DNA from: Vicinamibacterales bacterium
GTDB taxonomy: Bacteria; Acidobacteriota; Vicinamibacteria; Vicinamibacterales; UBA2999
Assembly (NCBI GenBank): GCA_041394705.1
Contig: JAWKHS010000032.1
Coordinates: 1-40,933, forward strand
Direction: 5' to 3'
DNA: 40,933 bases
The position numbers and the translations under genes were made by a program. A model generated the notes under the pieces. The model worked only from the letters and a program-made list of their open reading frames with translations, was not told the origin of the DNA and ran no database searches. Each line of letters begins with the position of its first letter. Within the stretch, counting starts at the first letter, position 1. Positions 15,703 to 24,579 of the stretch are shown here, in pieces.

Positions 15703-17193
15703 CTAGCGGGGTTCGACGCGCACGATCCGCAGGAGGCGCTGCCGCATCCCGGGATCGTACAGCAGGAGGGCCAACGGGTCACCCGCCTGTGCGCGGTCCA
15801 CGAGACGCCGCAGCGCGGCGATCGTGTCGACCGGCCGGCGATTCACGTGGAGGAGGATCTGCCCGCGCTCGAGGCCGGCCTCCGCGGCGGCGCTCACGGG
15901 CTCGACGCGCTGCACGAGGAGGCCCGTCATCCCGTCGGGCACGTCATAGCGCCGGGCGTTCCCAGGGTGCACTTCGATGAGCGTCAGGCCGAGTTCGGGC
16001 GGCAGGTCCGCCGCCGGCCGCGACGGGGCGGCCGACGCCGACGGCGAGGCACGCTGCGGCCGTTCGGCCAGCTTGAGCGCCACCTCGTGGCGCCGCCCGT
16101 CGCGCGTATACTCCACGCGGGCGGGCTGGCCCGGCACGCCGCGGGACACGAGGCGAATCGTGGAGTCGTCGCCGTCCACGGCCTGGCCGTCGATGCCGGT
16201 GATGACGTCGTAGGGACGCAGGCCCGCACGCTCGGCCGGCGACCCCGGCGTGACGTCCTCGACGATGGCGCCGGTCGTCCCGCCGAGACCGAGCGCGCGC
16301 TGAACGTCCTGATCCACCGCCCGCAGGGCCACGCCCAGATAGCCGCGGGCGACGCGCCCCGTGGCGACCAGTTGCGGCAGCGCCTCCTTCACGTGGCTCA
16401 CGGGCAGCGCGAACCCGATGTTGGTCGACTGCCGGCTGACCGCGGTGTTCACGCCGATCACCTCGCCGGCCGTGTTGAGCAGGGGGCCGCCGCTGTTGCC
16501 GAAGCTGATCGCGGCGTCGGTCTGGATGTACTGGTCGAGGCTCTGGTCGAACAGCTTCCGTCCGACGAAGCTCACGACGCCCACCGTCACGGTGTGCTCG
16601 TAGGCGAACGGATTGCCGATGGCGCACACCCACTCGCCCACCCGCACGCGCTCGGAGTCGCCCAGCGGCAACGCCGGCAGCGGCACGCCGGCGTCCACTC
16701 TCAGGACCGCGAGGTCGATGTCGGCGTCGGCCCCGACCACGGTGGCGCGGAACGTACGGCCGTCGCCCAGCTTCACCATGACGCGCTCCGCCAGGTCCAC
16801 GACGTGCTGGTTGGTGACGATGAGCCCCGACGGGTCCACGATGAACCCGGTGCCGGTGCCCCTGCGGGGCGTCTCCGGGCGCCGGCCGCCGAATCCCGGT
16901 TCGTCGGAGGGCGTGGCGCCGCTGGACCGGCGCCGCGCGCGCGAGGCGACGTCGATGCTCACGACCGCCGGGTTCGCGCGCTCGGCCACGTCCGCGAAAT
17001 TGGCGGGCACCGCGGCGAGCGCCGGTCGCGGCGGCAGCGGATCGAGGCGCGCGGGCACAGGGGCAGGGGCGGGAGACGCGGCCGGAGCCGGCGTGACGCG
17101 GCTCGAGGCGACACCGCCCGCGATAGTCACGCCCACCAGCAGCCCCACGACCGCCGCGAACGCCGCGAAGAGGCCCGCGAAGCCTCGCGTCAT
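15703..17193 (-). CDS. HtrA/DegP-type serine protease with two PDZ domains
   Basis: A 496-residue envelope protease/chaperone. An N-terminal hydrophobic segment (about 5-28) acts as signal or anchor, followed by an Ala/Pro-rich linker. The trypsin-like domain keeps the catalytic triad: His130 in TNQHVVD, Asp160 in DIDLAVL, Ser234 in GNSGGPL. Two PDZ domains follow, about 285-375 (RGYLGVALRAV...) and about 395-490. It degrades or refolds misfolded periplasmic proteins. Its ATG overlaps the stop of ligA by 4 nt (ATGA), so translation is probably coupled. A two-component regulator gene follows 24 nt downstream. Confidence 0.95.
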   Translation of the reverse strand: MTRGFAGLFAAFAAVVGLLVGVTIAGGVASSRVTPAPAASPAPAPVPARLDPLPPRPALAAVPANFADVAERANPAVVSIDVASRARRRSSGATPSDEPGFGGRRPETPRRGTGTGFIVDPSGLIVTNQHVVDLAERVMVKLGDGRTFRATVVGADADIDLAVLRVDAGVPLPALPLGDSERVRVGEWVCAIGNPFAYEHTVTVGVVSFVGRKLFDQSLDQYIQTDAAISFGNSGGPLLNTAGEVIGVNTAVSRQSTNIGFALPVSHVKEALPQLVATGRVARGYLGVALRAVDQDVQRALGLGGTTGAIVEDVTPGSPAERAGLRPYDVITGIDGQAVDGDDSTIRLVSRGVPGQPARVEYTRDGRRHEVALKLAERPQRASPSASAAPSRPAADLPPELGLTLIEVHPGNARRYDVPDGMTGLLVQRVEPVSAAAEAGLERGQILLHVNRRPVDTIAALRRLVDRAQAGDPLALLLYDPGMRQRLLRIVRVEPR

Positions 17194-19199
17194 GGGGCCA
17201 TTATAAGCGCCAGGAACTCGGCTTCCTGGAGCGTCGGGACGCCGAGCTGGCGCGCCTTCTCCGCCTTGCTGCCGGGGTCCGCGCCGACGACGAGGTAGCT
17301 CGTCTTCTTGCTGACCGAGCCAGACACCCGCCCGCCGAGCGCCTCGATCTTCTGCGCCGCCTCGTCACGGCTCATGGCCTCGAGCGTCCCCGTGAGGACG
17401 AAGGTCTTGCCGGCCAGCGGTCCCTCGGCCGCCAGCTGGGCGGTCACCGGGCCGCTCGTCCGCACGCCGACGCGCTCGAGCTTGTCGACGAGCGAGCGGT
17501 TGGACGGATCCGAGAACCACTCGACAATCGCCGCGGCCAGGATCGGTCCCACCTCAGGCACGAGCTGCAGGGACTCGACCGTCTGCGCGGCCAGCGCGGC
17601 AATCGAGCCGAGGTGGCGGGCCAGCACCTGCGCGACGCGTTCCCCGACGTGGCGGATGCCCAGCCCGTACAGCAGCCGCCAGACATCGTTGCCCTTGGAG
17701 CGCTCGATCTCGGCCAGGAGGTTGGCCGTGGACTTCCTGCCCATCCGCTCGAGCGCCTCCAGCGGTTCGGCCGTGAGCGCGTACAGGTCCGCCACGTCGC
17801 GGACCAGGCCCGCCGTCACGAGCTGATCGACCAGCGCCTCGCCGAGCCCTTCGATGTTCATGGCGCCACGCGAGGCGAAGTGCTCGAGGCTCCGCCTGAG
17901 ACGGGCCGGACAGCTGACGTTCTCGCAGCGCCACACCACCTCGTCCTCGTCCCGGTGCAGCGCGCTGCCGCACACCGGGCAGTCGCGGGGCATCACCCAC
18001 GGCGCCTGTCGGGCCGCGCCGTCGGCCGCCACCGGGCCGACGACGCGCGGGATGACGTCGCCGGCCTTCTCGACGACCACGGTGTCGCCCTCGCGGATGT
18101 CCTTCCGCGCGATGTCGTCGGCGTTGTGCAGGGTCGCCATCGACACGGTGGACCCGGCGACGAACACGGGCTCCAGGACGGCATACGGCGTGGCCGCGCC
18201 CGTCCTGCCGACGTTGACGCGGATCTCGCGAAGCACGGTCGTGACCCGCTCGGCCGGGAACTTGAACGCCACGGCCCATCGCGGGAACTTGCTCGTGATG
18301 CCGAGCCACGTCCGCTCCGCGAAGTCGTTCACCTTCACCACGACTCCGTCGGTTTCGAACGGCAGGTCCTTGCGCGCCCCGGCCCAGCGCTGGCAATACG
18401 CCCACACCGCGTCGATGCCGCGGCAGACCTCCCAGTCGGGCTCCACCGGCAGCCCCCAGGCCGCGAGCGCCTGGAGCAGAGCGTCGTGGGAGGCCGGCAC
18501 CGCCGCGGGGTCCGCGACCACCTGGTAGGTCCACGCCATCAGGCCGCGCGTGGCGACGTGCGCGGCGTCGAGATTGCGCATGGCTCCGGCCGCGGTGTTG
18601 CGCGGGTTGGCGAAGAGCGGCTCGCCGGCGGCGGCCCGCTCGCGGTTGGTCCGCTCGAAGGCCGCCTTGGGCAGGTACACCTCGCCCCGGACTTCGAGGC
18701 GCGGGGGCGGCGTGCCCCGCAGGGCCAGCGGCAGTGCCCGGATCGTCCGGACGTTCGCGGTGACGTCCTCGCCGAGCACGCCGTCGCCGCGGGTGGCGCC
18801 GCGCACGAGGCGGCCCTCCTCGTAGGTGAGGGCGATGCTCAGGCCGTCCACCTTCAGCTCGGCGACGTACGTGACTGGCGCGTCCGCGCCGAGTCCCTTG
18901 CGGACGCGCTCGTCGAAGGCCCTGAGCTCCGCCTCGTTGTAGGCGTTGTCCAGGCTGAGCATGGGCGCGGCATGCGCCACCGTCTCGAAGCCCTCGGCCG
19001 GCCGGCCGCTGACGCGCTGGGTGGGCGACTCGGGTACGACCAGCTCCGGATGCGCGGCCTCGAGCGACTGAAGCTCGCGCAACAGCGCATCGAACTGCTG
19101 GTCCGAGATCTCGGGCGCGTTCACGATGTAGTAGAGCTCTTCGTGGCGCCGGATCTCGCGTCGGAGATCGGCGGCGCGCTCTGCGGGCGTCACGGGCAC
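17190..19199 (-). CDS. ligA: NAD-dependent DNA ligase
   Basis: A 669-residue LigA of normal length and domain order: Ia domain, adenylation domain with nucleophile Lys116 in VAELKVDGLSIAL, OB fold, zinc finger with four cysteines (CPVCGSALHR... ENVSCPARL), helix-hairpin-helix repeats (MNIEGLGEALVDQL, GIRHVGERVAQ, PEVGPILAAAI) and a C-terminal BRCT domain (about 590-669; GPLAGKTFVLTGTLE). It seals nicks in DNA replication and repair. The GTG start at 19197-19199 has GAGG 8 nt upstream. Its stop overlaps the htrA start by 4 nt. Confidence 0.97.
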   Translation of the reverse strand: MPVTPAERAADLRREIRRHEELYYIVNAPEISDQQFDALLRELQSLEAAHPELVVPESPTQRVSGRPAEGFETVAHAAPMLSLDNAYNEAELRAFDERVRKGLGADAPVTYVAELKVDGLSIALTYEEGRLVRGATRGDGVLGEDVTANVRTIRALPLALRGTPPPRLEVRGEVYLPKAAFERTNRERAAAGEPLFANPRNTAAGAMRNLDAAHVATRGLMAWTYQVVADPAAVPASHDALLQALAAWGLPVEPDWEVCRGIDAVWAYCQRWAGARKDLPFETDGVVVKVNDFAERTWLGITSKFPRWAVAFKFPAERVTTVLREIRVNVGRTGAATPYAVLEPVFVAGSTVSMATLHNADDIARKDIREGDTVVVEKAGDVIPRVVGPVAADGAARQAPWVMPRDCPVCGSALHRDEDEVVWRCENVSCPARLRRSLEHFASRGAMNIEGLGEALVDQLVTAGLVRDVADLYALTAEPLEALERMGRKSTANLLAEIERSKGNDVWRLLYGLGIRHVGERVAQVLARHLGSIAALAAQTVESLQLVPEVGPILAAAIVEWFSDPSNRSLVDKLERVGVRTSGPVTAQLAAEGPLAGKTFVLTGTLEAMSRDEAAQKIEALGGRVSGSVSKKTSYLVVGADPGSKAEKARQLGVPTLQEAEFLALIMAP

Positions 19200-19227
19200 G
19201 GCAGGGCCTCGGCGCGCCGCGACCGGG

Positions 19228-20247
19228 TCAGCGATCGCGGGCGATGACGAACTCGGCCAACGCGACGAGGGCCTCGCGCTCGGGCCGATCCGGGAACACG
19301 GCCAGGTGGCGGATGGCGGTCTCGCCGAACGTTCGGGCGCGGGCCTGCGCGTATTCCAGCGACCGGTGCTCGGCCAGCAGATGGCGGATGCGCGCCCAGT
19401 CCTCGGGCGACGCGTGGCGCTCGGCCACGATGCGGCGGATGAGCGCCACCGCGTCCGGGCCGCCGTTGTCCCGCAGGTGGATGAGCGGCAGGGTCATCTT
19501 GCCCTCGAGCAGGTCCCCTCCCACCGGCTTGCCGAGCGCCTCGGCTTCACCCGTGAAGTCGAGCTGATCGTCCACGAGCTGGAACAGCACGCCGAGGTTG
19601 AAGCCGTACTCGCGGAGGGCGACGCGCTTCTCCATCCCCGCGTCGCCCAGCATCGCGCCGATCTCGGCACAGCCGCCGAAGAGGTGCGCGGTCTTGCGAC
19701 GGATGATGTCGAAGTGCTCGTCCTCGGTGATGTCCACGTCGCCGTTCTTCGTGAGCTGGTAGATCTCGCCCTCGATCATGCGCAGCGTGATGTCGCACAG
19801 CAGGCGGACCACGTCGAGCGTGTCCTGCGTGAGCGCCATGGCCATCGACTTGATGTAGAGGAAGTCCCCGGCCAGCACTGTGACGTCGTTGCCCCAGCGC
19901 GAGTGCACGGCCTTCTGGCCGCGGCGGGTCTCGGCGTCGTCGATGATGTCGTCGTGGACGAGCGTGGCCGTGTGGATGAACTCCACCACCGCGGCGTTCA
20001 GGACCGCCCGCGGGCCCACGTAGCCGCACAGCCGCGAGGCCATCAGCAGCAGCGCGGGACGGACGCGCTTGCCGCCGCTCTTCTGGATGTAGGCCCCGAT
20101 CTCGGGGATCACCCCGACCTTCGACTCGACTTGACGCAGGTATTCGCGCTCGACCTCCACGAGGTCGTCGCGCACGGGTTCGAACAGCTGGAGGAGGTCG
20201 AGGGTCGTCTTCGGCACGGCGGGACGTGAGCCGCACAATTCGACCAT
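19228..20247 (-). CDS. trans-Isoprenyl diphosphate synthase (polyprenyl synthetase)
   Basis: An all-alpha prenyl chain elongase that adds isopentenyl diphosphate units to an allylic starter, supplying the side chain of respiratory quinones in most bacteria. Substrate motifs are GGKRVRP (about 58-64), the first Asp-rich motif DDIIDD (99-104) followed by RRG, and the second LVDDQLDFTG. The two residues upstream of the first motif region (ATLVHDD) are small, consistent with a long-chain product of the IspB/HepT kind; the exact length is not determined. The ATG at 20245-20247 has no Shine-Dalgarno, and a TTGACA box lies just upstream. A GTG at 20215-20217 just before PKTTLDLL may be the true start. 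Confidence 0.92.
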   Translation of the reverse strand: MVELCGSRPAVPKTTLDLLQLFEPVRDDLVEVEREYLRQVESKVGVIPEIGAYIQKSGGKRVRPALLLMASRLCGYVGPRAVLNAAVVEFIHTATLVHDDIIDDAETRRGQKAVHSRWGNDVTVLAGDFLYIKSMAMALTQDTLDVVRLLCDITLRMIEGEIYQLTKNGDVDITEDEHFDIIRRKTAHLFGGCAEIGAMLGDAGMEKRVALREYGFNLGVLFQLVDDQLDFTGEAEALGKPVGGDLLEGKMTLPLIHLRDNGGPDAVALIRRIVAERHASPEDWARIRHLLAEHRSLEYAQARARTFGETAIRHLAVFPDRPEREALVALAEFVIARDR

Positions 20248-20267
20248 AGCGCTCGGGCCGGTGTCAA
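20238..20267 (-). promoter_or_regulatory. Candidate sigma-70 promoter for the polyprenyl synthase gene
   Basis: Perfect TTGACA on the minus strand (20262-20267) with TCGAAT 18 bases downstream (20238-20243, 4 of 6 consensus). If used, transcription would begin near 20231, after the annotated ATG, and translation would start at the GTG at 20215-20217. Confidence 0.4.
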
Positions 20268-20313
20268 CGCGGGGTGACGTGCTTAGTGCTTGCGCTACGG
20301 CAGTTTGCGAGCG

Positions 20314-21096
20314 TCACGCCCCGAACAGGGCCTCGTAGTTGCGGTCGACCGCGCCGGCCAGTTCCGCCGGCGTGACGCCCCGCGCCTTCGCCGCCACCGC
20401 GGCCGTGACGGCCACGAAGGCCGGCTCGTTGCGCGTCCCGCGGTGCGGGACCGGCGCCAGGTACGGGGCGTCGGTCTCCAGGAGCACCCGGTCGAGGGGC
20501 GTGGCTCGCAGCGCGTCCCGGAGCTCGCCGGCGCGGGGGAAGGTCAGGATGCCTGAGAACGACAGGTAGAACCCCGTCGCCAGGGCGCGCCCGGCCGCGG
20601 CGGCGTCGCCGGTGAAGCAGTGGAAGACGCCGGTCACCGGTCCGGCCGCGCGGGCGTCCCCGATGAGGGCCAGCGTGTCGGCCTCGGCCTCGCGCGTGTG
20701 GATGGCGACGGGCAGGCGACGGGCCCGGGCCAGGGCCAGCTGCGCGCGGAAGACCGCCTGCTGCACGCCCGGCGGCGAGAACGAGTAGTGGTAGTCGAGG
20801 CCGATCTCGCCGATCGCCACCACGGACGGTTCCCTGTCGAGACGGCCCGCCACGACGCGGGCGGCCTCCTCCGGATCGGCCGCGAACATGTGCGCGTGAT
20901 GCGGGTGCACGCCGGTCGCGAGGCGGATGCGGGCGTCGCGGGCGGCCAGCGCCGTGGCCCGCTCCCACTCCGCGTCGTCCTCCGCCGCCACGATGACGAG
21001 CAGGCGGTCCACGCCGGCCGCCGCCGCGCGGTCGAGCACGGCGTCGAGATCCGCGGCGAACTCCTCGCCGGCGAGGTGGCAATGGGAATCGATCAT
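20314..21096 (-). CDS. tatD: TatD-family metal-dependent deoxyribonuclease
   Basis: A 260-residue TIM-barrel hydrolase. Family motifs are complete: MIDSHCHL at the start (His5, His7), GVHPHHAH, IGEIGLDYHY, PVAIHTREA, GVFHCFTGD and LLETDAPYLAP. TatD proteins are 3'-5' exonucleases that help in DNA repair and degradation. The ATG at 21094-21096 places the metal-binding histidines at the usual residues; longer readings run into the repeat-rich gap. The gap upstream (21097-21265) holds GC-rich repeats listed separately and nothing else recognised. Confidence 0.94.
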   Translation of the reverse strand: MIDSHCHLAGEEFAADLDAVLDRAAAAGVDRLLVIVAAEDDAEWERATALAARDARIRLATGVHPHHAHMFAADPEEAARVVAGRLDREPSVVAIGEIGLDYHYSFSPPGVQQAVFRAQLALARARRLPVAIHTREAEADTLALIGDARAAGPVTGVFHCFTGDAAAAGRALATGFYLSFSGILTFPRAGELRDALRATPLDRVLLETDAPYLAPVPHRGTRNEPAFVAVTAAVAAKARGVTPAELAGAVDRNYEALFGA

Positions 21097-21109
21097 TGGC
21101 GGGAACCGA

Positions 21110-21133
21110 GGCCCGGGGCCCGGGGCCCGGGAC
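21110..21133. repeat. GGGGCCCGGG-type dispersed repeat, copy 1
   Basis: Three tandem CCCGGGG/GGCCCGG units. Shares 13 identical bases (CGGGGCCCGGGAC) with the copy upstream of metG at 23254-23266. Confidence 0.5.
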
Positions 21134-21210
21134 AACGCGTCGTCGCCGCGTGAGGTGCGGCGGCCGAGACGCGTCGGTCGCCCACTGGCGCCCCGTGTCG
21201 GGTCCTTCCA

Positions 21211-21240
21211 AGCCCCGAGACCCGGGCCCCGAAACCCGAC
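21211..21240. repeat. GGGGCCCGGG-type dispersed repeat, copy 2
   Basis: Contains GACCCGGGCCCCGA (21219-21232), which occurs in reverse complement at 23232-23245 on the other side of metG. Lies about 25-55 bases beyond the metG stop. Confidence 0.5.
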
Positions 21241-21265
21241 GCGCCCGCGCAGCCAGGCACTCGTG

Positions 21266-23230
21266 TCACCGCACGCGGGCACCCGGCGGCGCGGGCTCCG
21301 GATTGATGAGCATCGCCGGGCCACCGTCGGTGCTGGCCGCGAGCACCATGCCCTCGGACACCAGGCCCATCATCGGCCGGGGCGCCAGGTTGGCGACGAT
21401 CACGATGGCGCGGCCGACGACGGCCTCCGGCTCGTAGCTTTCGGCGATGCCGGCCAGGATCGTCCGGGGCGCCGGGTCGCCGGCGTCCACGGTCAGCTTC
21501 AGGAGCTTCTTCGACTTCGGGAGCCGCTCGGCCGCGAGGATCTTCGCCGTCCTGAGCTCCACCTTCATGAAGTCGTCGATCGTGATGTGCTGGGCCGTGG
21601 GTGCCGCGGCGGCGGCAGGAACCGCGGCCTCGGACGCGGCGGGGGCTGGGGCTGGGGCCGCCGCGGCGGCCGGGTCGGGTGCTGGCGTAGGGGTCTCGCT
21701 CACGACAATCGCTCCCTTGTCCTCGATCCGGGGCCAGAGGGCCCCGGCATTCACGATCTGCTTCGCGCGGCCGCTCTCCCAGGCCGCGTCCTCGATCCGC
21801 AGGACGTCCGGCGCGCGAGTGTCGCCCATCCGCCGCAGGATCTCGACGGCGGATCGCGGCATGATGGGCCGCAGCAGGACGGCCGCGACCCGGACGGCCT
21901 CGGCGGCATCGTACAGCACGCCTGTGAGCGCCGTCTCCTGCGTCGGGTCCTTCGCCAGGCTCCACGGCTGGCTGGCTGCCACGAACTCGTTGGTCGCGCT
22001 CACGAGACGGAACGCCGCGGCGGTCGCCTCGTGCAGGGCGAGCCGATCCATGGCGTCCCTGTAGGCCGACACGGCCTGCTCCGCCGCCGCCGTCAGGGTG
22101 GACGAGCGCGGCGCGGAGGCCTCGAGACGCCCCTGCCGGTAACGCTCCGACATCGACGCCACGCGGTTCACGAGGTTGCCGAGATTGTTCGCCAGGTCGG
22201 CGTTGTACTTCTCTTCGAACCGCTCCCACGTGAAGTCGCCGTCGCCGCCGTACGGCACTTCCTTCGTCAGGTAGAGCCGCAGCGGATCGGGCCCGAACCG
22301 CTTCGCCGCGTCCAGCGGGTCCACGATGTTGCCGAGCGACTTGCTCATCCGCTCGCCCTTGAAGAACACCCAGCCGTGCCCGAACACCTGCCGCGGGAGC
22401 GGCACCCGGGCGCTCATCAGCATGGCCGGCCAGATCACGCAGTGGAAGCGCGTGATGTCCTTGCCGACGACGTGCAGGCTGGCGGGCCAGTCCGTGGCGA
22501 ATCGCTCGGCGTCCCAGCCGTACCCGACCGCCGCGGCGTAGTTGATGAGCGCGTCGAACCACACGTAGACCACGCTCGCCTCGTCGAACGGCAGCGGGAT
22601 GCCCCACGACTGGCCGGCGCGGCTGATCGAGAGGTCCTCGAGGCCGCCCTCCACGAAGCGCAGGATCTCGTTGCGCCGGATTTCGGGCTCGATGAAGGAC
22701 GGGTGCGCGGCGTAGTGGTCCAGGAGCGGCTGTTGGTACTTCGAGAGCCGGAAGAACCAGTTCTTCTCGCGGATCCACTCGGGCGTCGTCTTGTGGATCG
22801 GGCACTGCCCGTCGACCAGATCCTTCTCCGGCTTGAACTCCTCGCAGCCGACGCAGTAGTGGCCCTCGTAGGTGCCCTCGTAGATGTCCCCGTTGTCGAG
22901 ACACGCCTGCGCCATGGCCCGCACCGCGGGGAAATGCCGCCGCCGGTCGGTCGTCCGGATGAAGTCGTCGAAGGAGATGTCGAGGCCGTCCCAGGTCTGG
23001 CGGAAGGCCCGTTCCATCTCGTCGCAGTAGGCGAGCGGGTCCTTCCCCTGCTCCTGCGCGCGCTTGAACACGTTCTGGCTGTGCTCGTCGTTCCCCATCA
23101 GGAAGAACGTGTCGTCGCCCTTCAGGCGGTGGTAGCGCGCGATGACGTCGGCCGTGATCTTCTCGTACGCCGTCCCGAGGTGCGGCCGGCTGTTCACGTA
23201 GTCGATGGCGGTGGTGAGGAAGTAGCGCAT
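21266..23230 (-). CDS. metG: Methionyl-tRNA synthetase with C-terminal tRNA-binding domain
   Basis: A 654-residue class I synthetase charging tRNA-Met. The HIGH-equivalent is PHLG (16-19) and the KMSKS motif reads RMSKS (294-298). A zinc knuckle has Cys126, Cys129, Cys143 and His146. After the anticodon-binding helices comes an Ala/Pro-rich linker (about 510-547) and a C-terminal EMAP/Trbp111-type domain (549-654) used for dimerisation and tRNA binding. The start at 23228-23230 gives the family N-terminus (RYFLTTAIDYVN). There is no Shine-Dalgarno, because a GC-rich repeat abuts the ATG directly. Confidence 0.97.
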   Translation of the reverse strand: MRYFLTTAIDYVNSRPHLGTAYEKITADVIARYHRLKGDDTFFLMGNDEHSQNVFKRAQEQGKDPLAYCDEMERAFRQTWDGLDISFDDFIRTTDRRRHFPAVRAMAQACLDNGDIYEGTYEGHYCVGCEEFKPEKDLVDGQCPIHKTTPEWIREKNWFFRLSKYQQPLLDHYAAHPSFIEPEIRRNEILRFVEGGLEDLSISRAGQSWGIPLPFDEASVVYVWFDALINYAAAVGYGWDAERFATDWPASLHVVGKDITRFHCVIWPAMLMSARVPLPRQVFGHGWVFFKGERMSKSLGNIVDPLDAAKRFGPDPLRLYLTKEVPYGGDGDFTWERFEEKYNADLANNLGNLVNRVASMSERYRQGRLEASAPRSSTLTAAAEQAVSAYRDAMDRLALHEATAAAFRLVSATNEFVAASQPWSLAKDPTQETALTGVLYDAAEAVRVAAVLLRPIMPRSAVEILRRMGDTRAPDVLRIEDAAWESGRAKQIVNAGALWPRIEDKGAIVVSETPTPAPDPAAAAAPAPAPAASEAAVPAAAAAPTAQHITIDDFMKVELRTAKILAAERLPKSKKLLKLTVDAGDPAPRTILAGIAESYEPEAVVGRAIVIVANLAPRPMMGLVSEGMVLAASTDGGPAMLINPEPAPPGARVR

Positions 23231-23266
23231 CTCGGGGCCCGGGTCCCGGGGCTCGGGGCCCGGGAC
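23231..23266. repeat. GGGGCCCGGG-type dispersed repeat, copy 3, abutting the metG start
   Basis: Two tandem TCGGGGCCCGGG(T/A)C units at 23232-23245 and 23253-23266, immediately upstream of the metG ATG. In RNA it can form strong GC stems that could cover the start codon. Confidence 0.55.
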
Positions 23267-23291
23267 GCTTCGATACGGCTGTCGGCCGCGG

Positions 23292-24521
23292 TCAGGATTG
23301 CCTGTCGAGCCAGGCCTTCGTGGCCTGGGCGTGGACGTCCTTGACGGGGACGCCGTGGGCGGCGGCCAGCCGGGCGACGTCGTCGAATTCCGGCTGGGCG
23401 TTGAGCAGCCGGCCGGCGCGCCGGGCCACCTTGACCCGGACGTCGCCAAGCGGCGTCGCGACGCTCACGGTCTCGCGGTCGAGACAGTCGCGATCCATGG
23501 TCTGGTAGCGGACGCCGATGGTCGTGGTCTCGGCGAAGACGAGGTCCGCCAGCCGCTCGCGATCCTCGGGCCGGCTCACGACGGTCATGAGCGTGCCCGG
23601 CCGGTTCTTCTTCATCTGCACCGGCTGGTAGTACACCTCCAGCGCGCCCGCCTCGAGGAGCCGGTCCATGAGCACGCCGAAGATCTGGGGGTTCATGTCG
23701 TCGATTTCACACGCCATCACCGACACGCGCATCGCGGACGCCGAGGCCGACGCCTCGCCGAGCACCGCGCGCAGCACGTTCGGGGTCTCCGGCAGCTCGC
23801 GGTCGCCCGCGCCGTATCCGACGGCGGTCACGCGCATGGCCGGCATGGGGCCGTACGCCGCCGCGTACTCGGTGAGGACCAGCGCGCCGGTCGGCGTGAG
23901 GGTCTCGAGCTGGACGCCGCTCGAGTAGACGGGGGCGGCGCCCAGGAGCCGGACGGTGGCAGGCGCGGGCACGGGGAACACGCCATGGGCCGAGCGCACC
24001 ATGCCGCCGCCGACGTTCATCGGCGACACGACCACCCGGTCCACGCCCAGCCACTCGAAGGCGAACACGGCGCCGACGATGTCGATGATGGAATCGATCG
24101 CGCCCACTTCGTGCAGGTGCACCTTCTCGAGCGACGTGCCATGGACGGCGGCCTCGGCCTCGGCCAGCCGCGTGAACATGCCGTTGGCGCGCGCTTTCCC
24201 GGCGTCGCTGAGGGCGGACCGGTCGATGGCCGCGCGAATGTGCTTCAGGTGGTAGTGGCGGTGCGGCACGGGCCCGTCGGCGGGCGGCTGGCCGCCGGAC
24301 GTCGCTCCGCCGGCCGCGACGGCGGCGTGCTCGTGCACGCGGAACTTCATCGACGACAGTCCCTGCTTCATCACGCGGTCGGCCGCGATGGTGTAGCCGT
24401 CAACGGCCAGGGACCCGAGCGCCCGTCGAAGCTCGTCGAACGGCACGCCCAGGTCGACCAGGGCACCCAGAATCATGTCGCCGGCGGCGCCGGCAAAGCA
24501 GTCGAAGTACAGAATCTTCAC
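23292..24521 (-). CDS. larC: LarC, nickel-pincer cofactor biosynthesis cyclometallase
   Basis: A 409-residue LarC that inserts nickel into the pincer cofactor precursor used by lactate racemase and related epimerases. It opens with ILYFDCFAGAAGDM, has the histidine-rich HRHYHLKHI segment, LHEVGAIDSIIDI, GVFPVPAPAT, ETLTPTGALVL and the C-terminal CEIDDMNPQ and NRPGTLMTVV segments. The frame is continuous, with no programmed frameshift splitting it as in Lactobacillus plantarum larC1/larC2. The start is a GTG (24519-24521) with GGCGGA upstream. No larA, larB or larE is in the window. Confidence 0.93.
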   Translation of the reverse strand: MKILYFDCFAGAAGDMILGALVDLGVPFDELRRALGSLAVDGYTIAADRVMKQGLSSMKFRVHEHAAVAAGGATSGGQPPADGPVPHRHYHLKHIRAAIDRSALSDAGKARANGMFTRLAEAEAAVHGTSLEKVHLHEVGAIDSIIDIVGAVFAFEWLGVDRVVVSPMNVGGGMVRSAHGVFPVPAPATVRLLGAAPVYSSGVQLETLTPTGALVLTEYAAAYGPMPAMRVTAVGYGAGDRELPETPNVLRAVLGEASASASAMRVSVMACEIDDMNPQIFGVLMDRLLEAGALEVYYQPVQMKKNRPGTLMTVVSRPEDRERLADLVFAETTTIGVRYQTMDRDCLDRETVSVATPLGDVRVKVARRAGRLLNAQPEFDDVARLAAAHGVPVKDVHAQATKAWLDRQS

Positions 24522-24579
24522 GGCATCCGCCGGGTTGGAAACCCCCAGCGTACTCCAAACCGGCGGCCGGCGTCCGCGG

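Noticed and set aside
14314..17298. Plus-strand open frame of 994 codons opposite the response regulator and htrA
   Set aside because: Spans two well-supported minus-strand genes and their gap; no recognisable domain.
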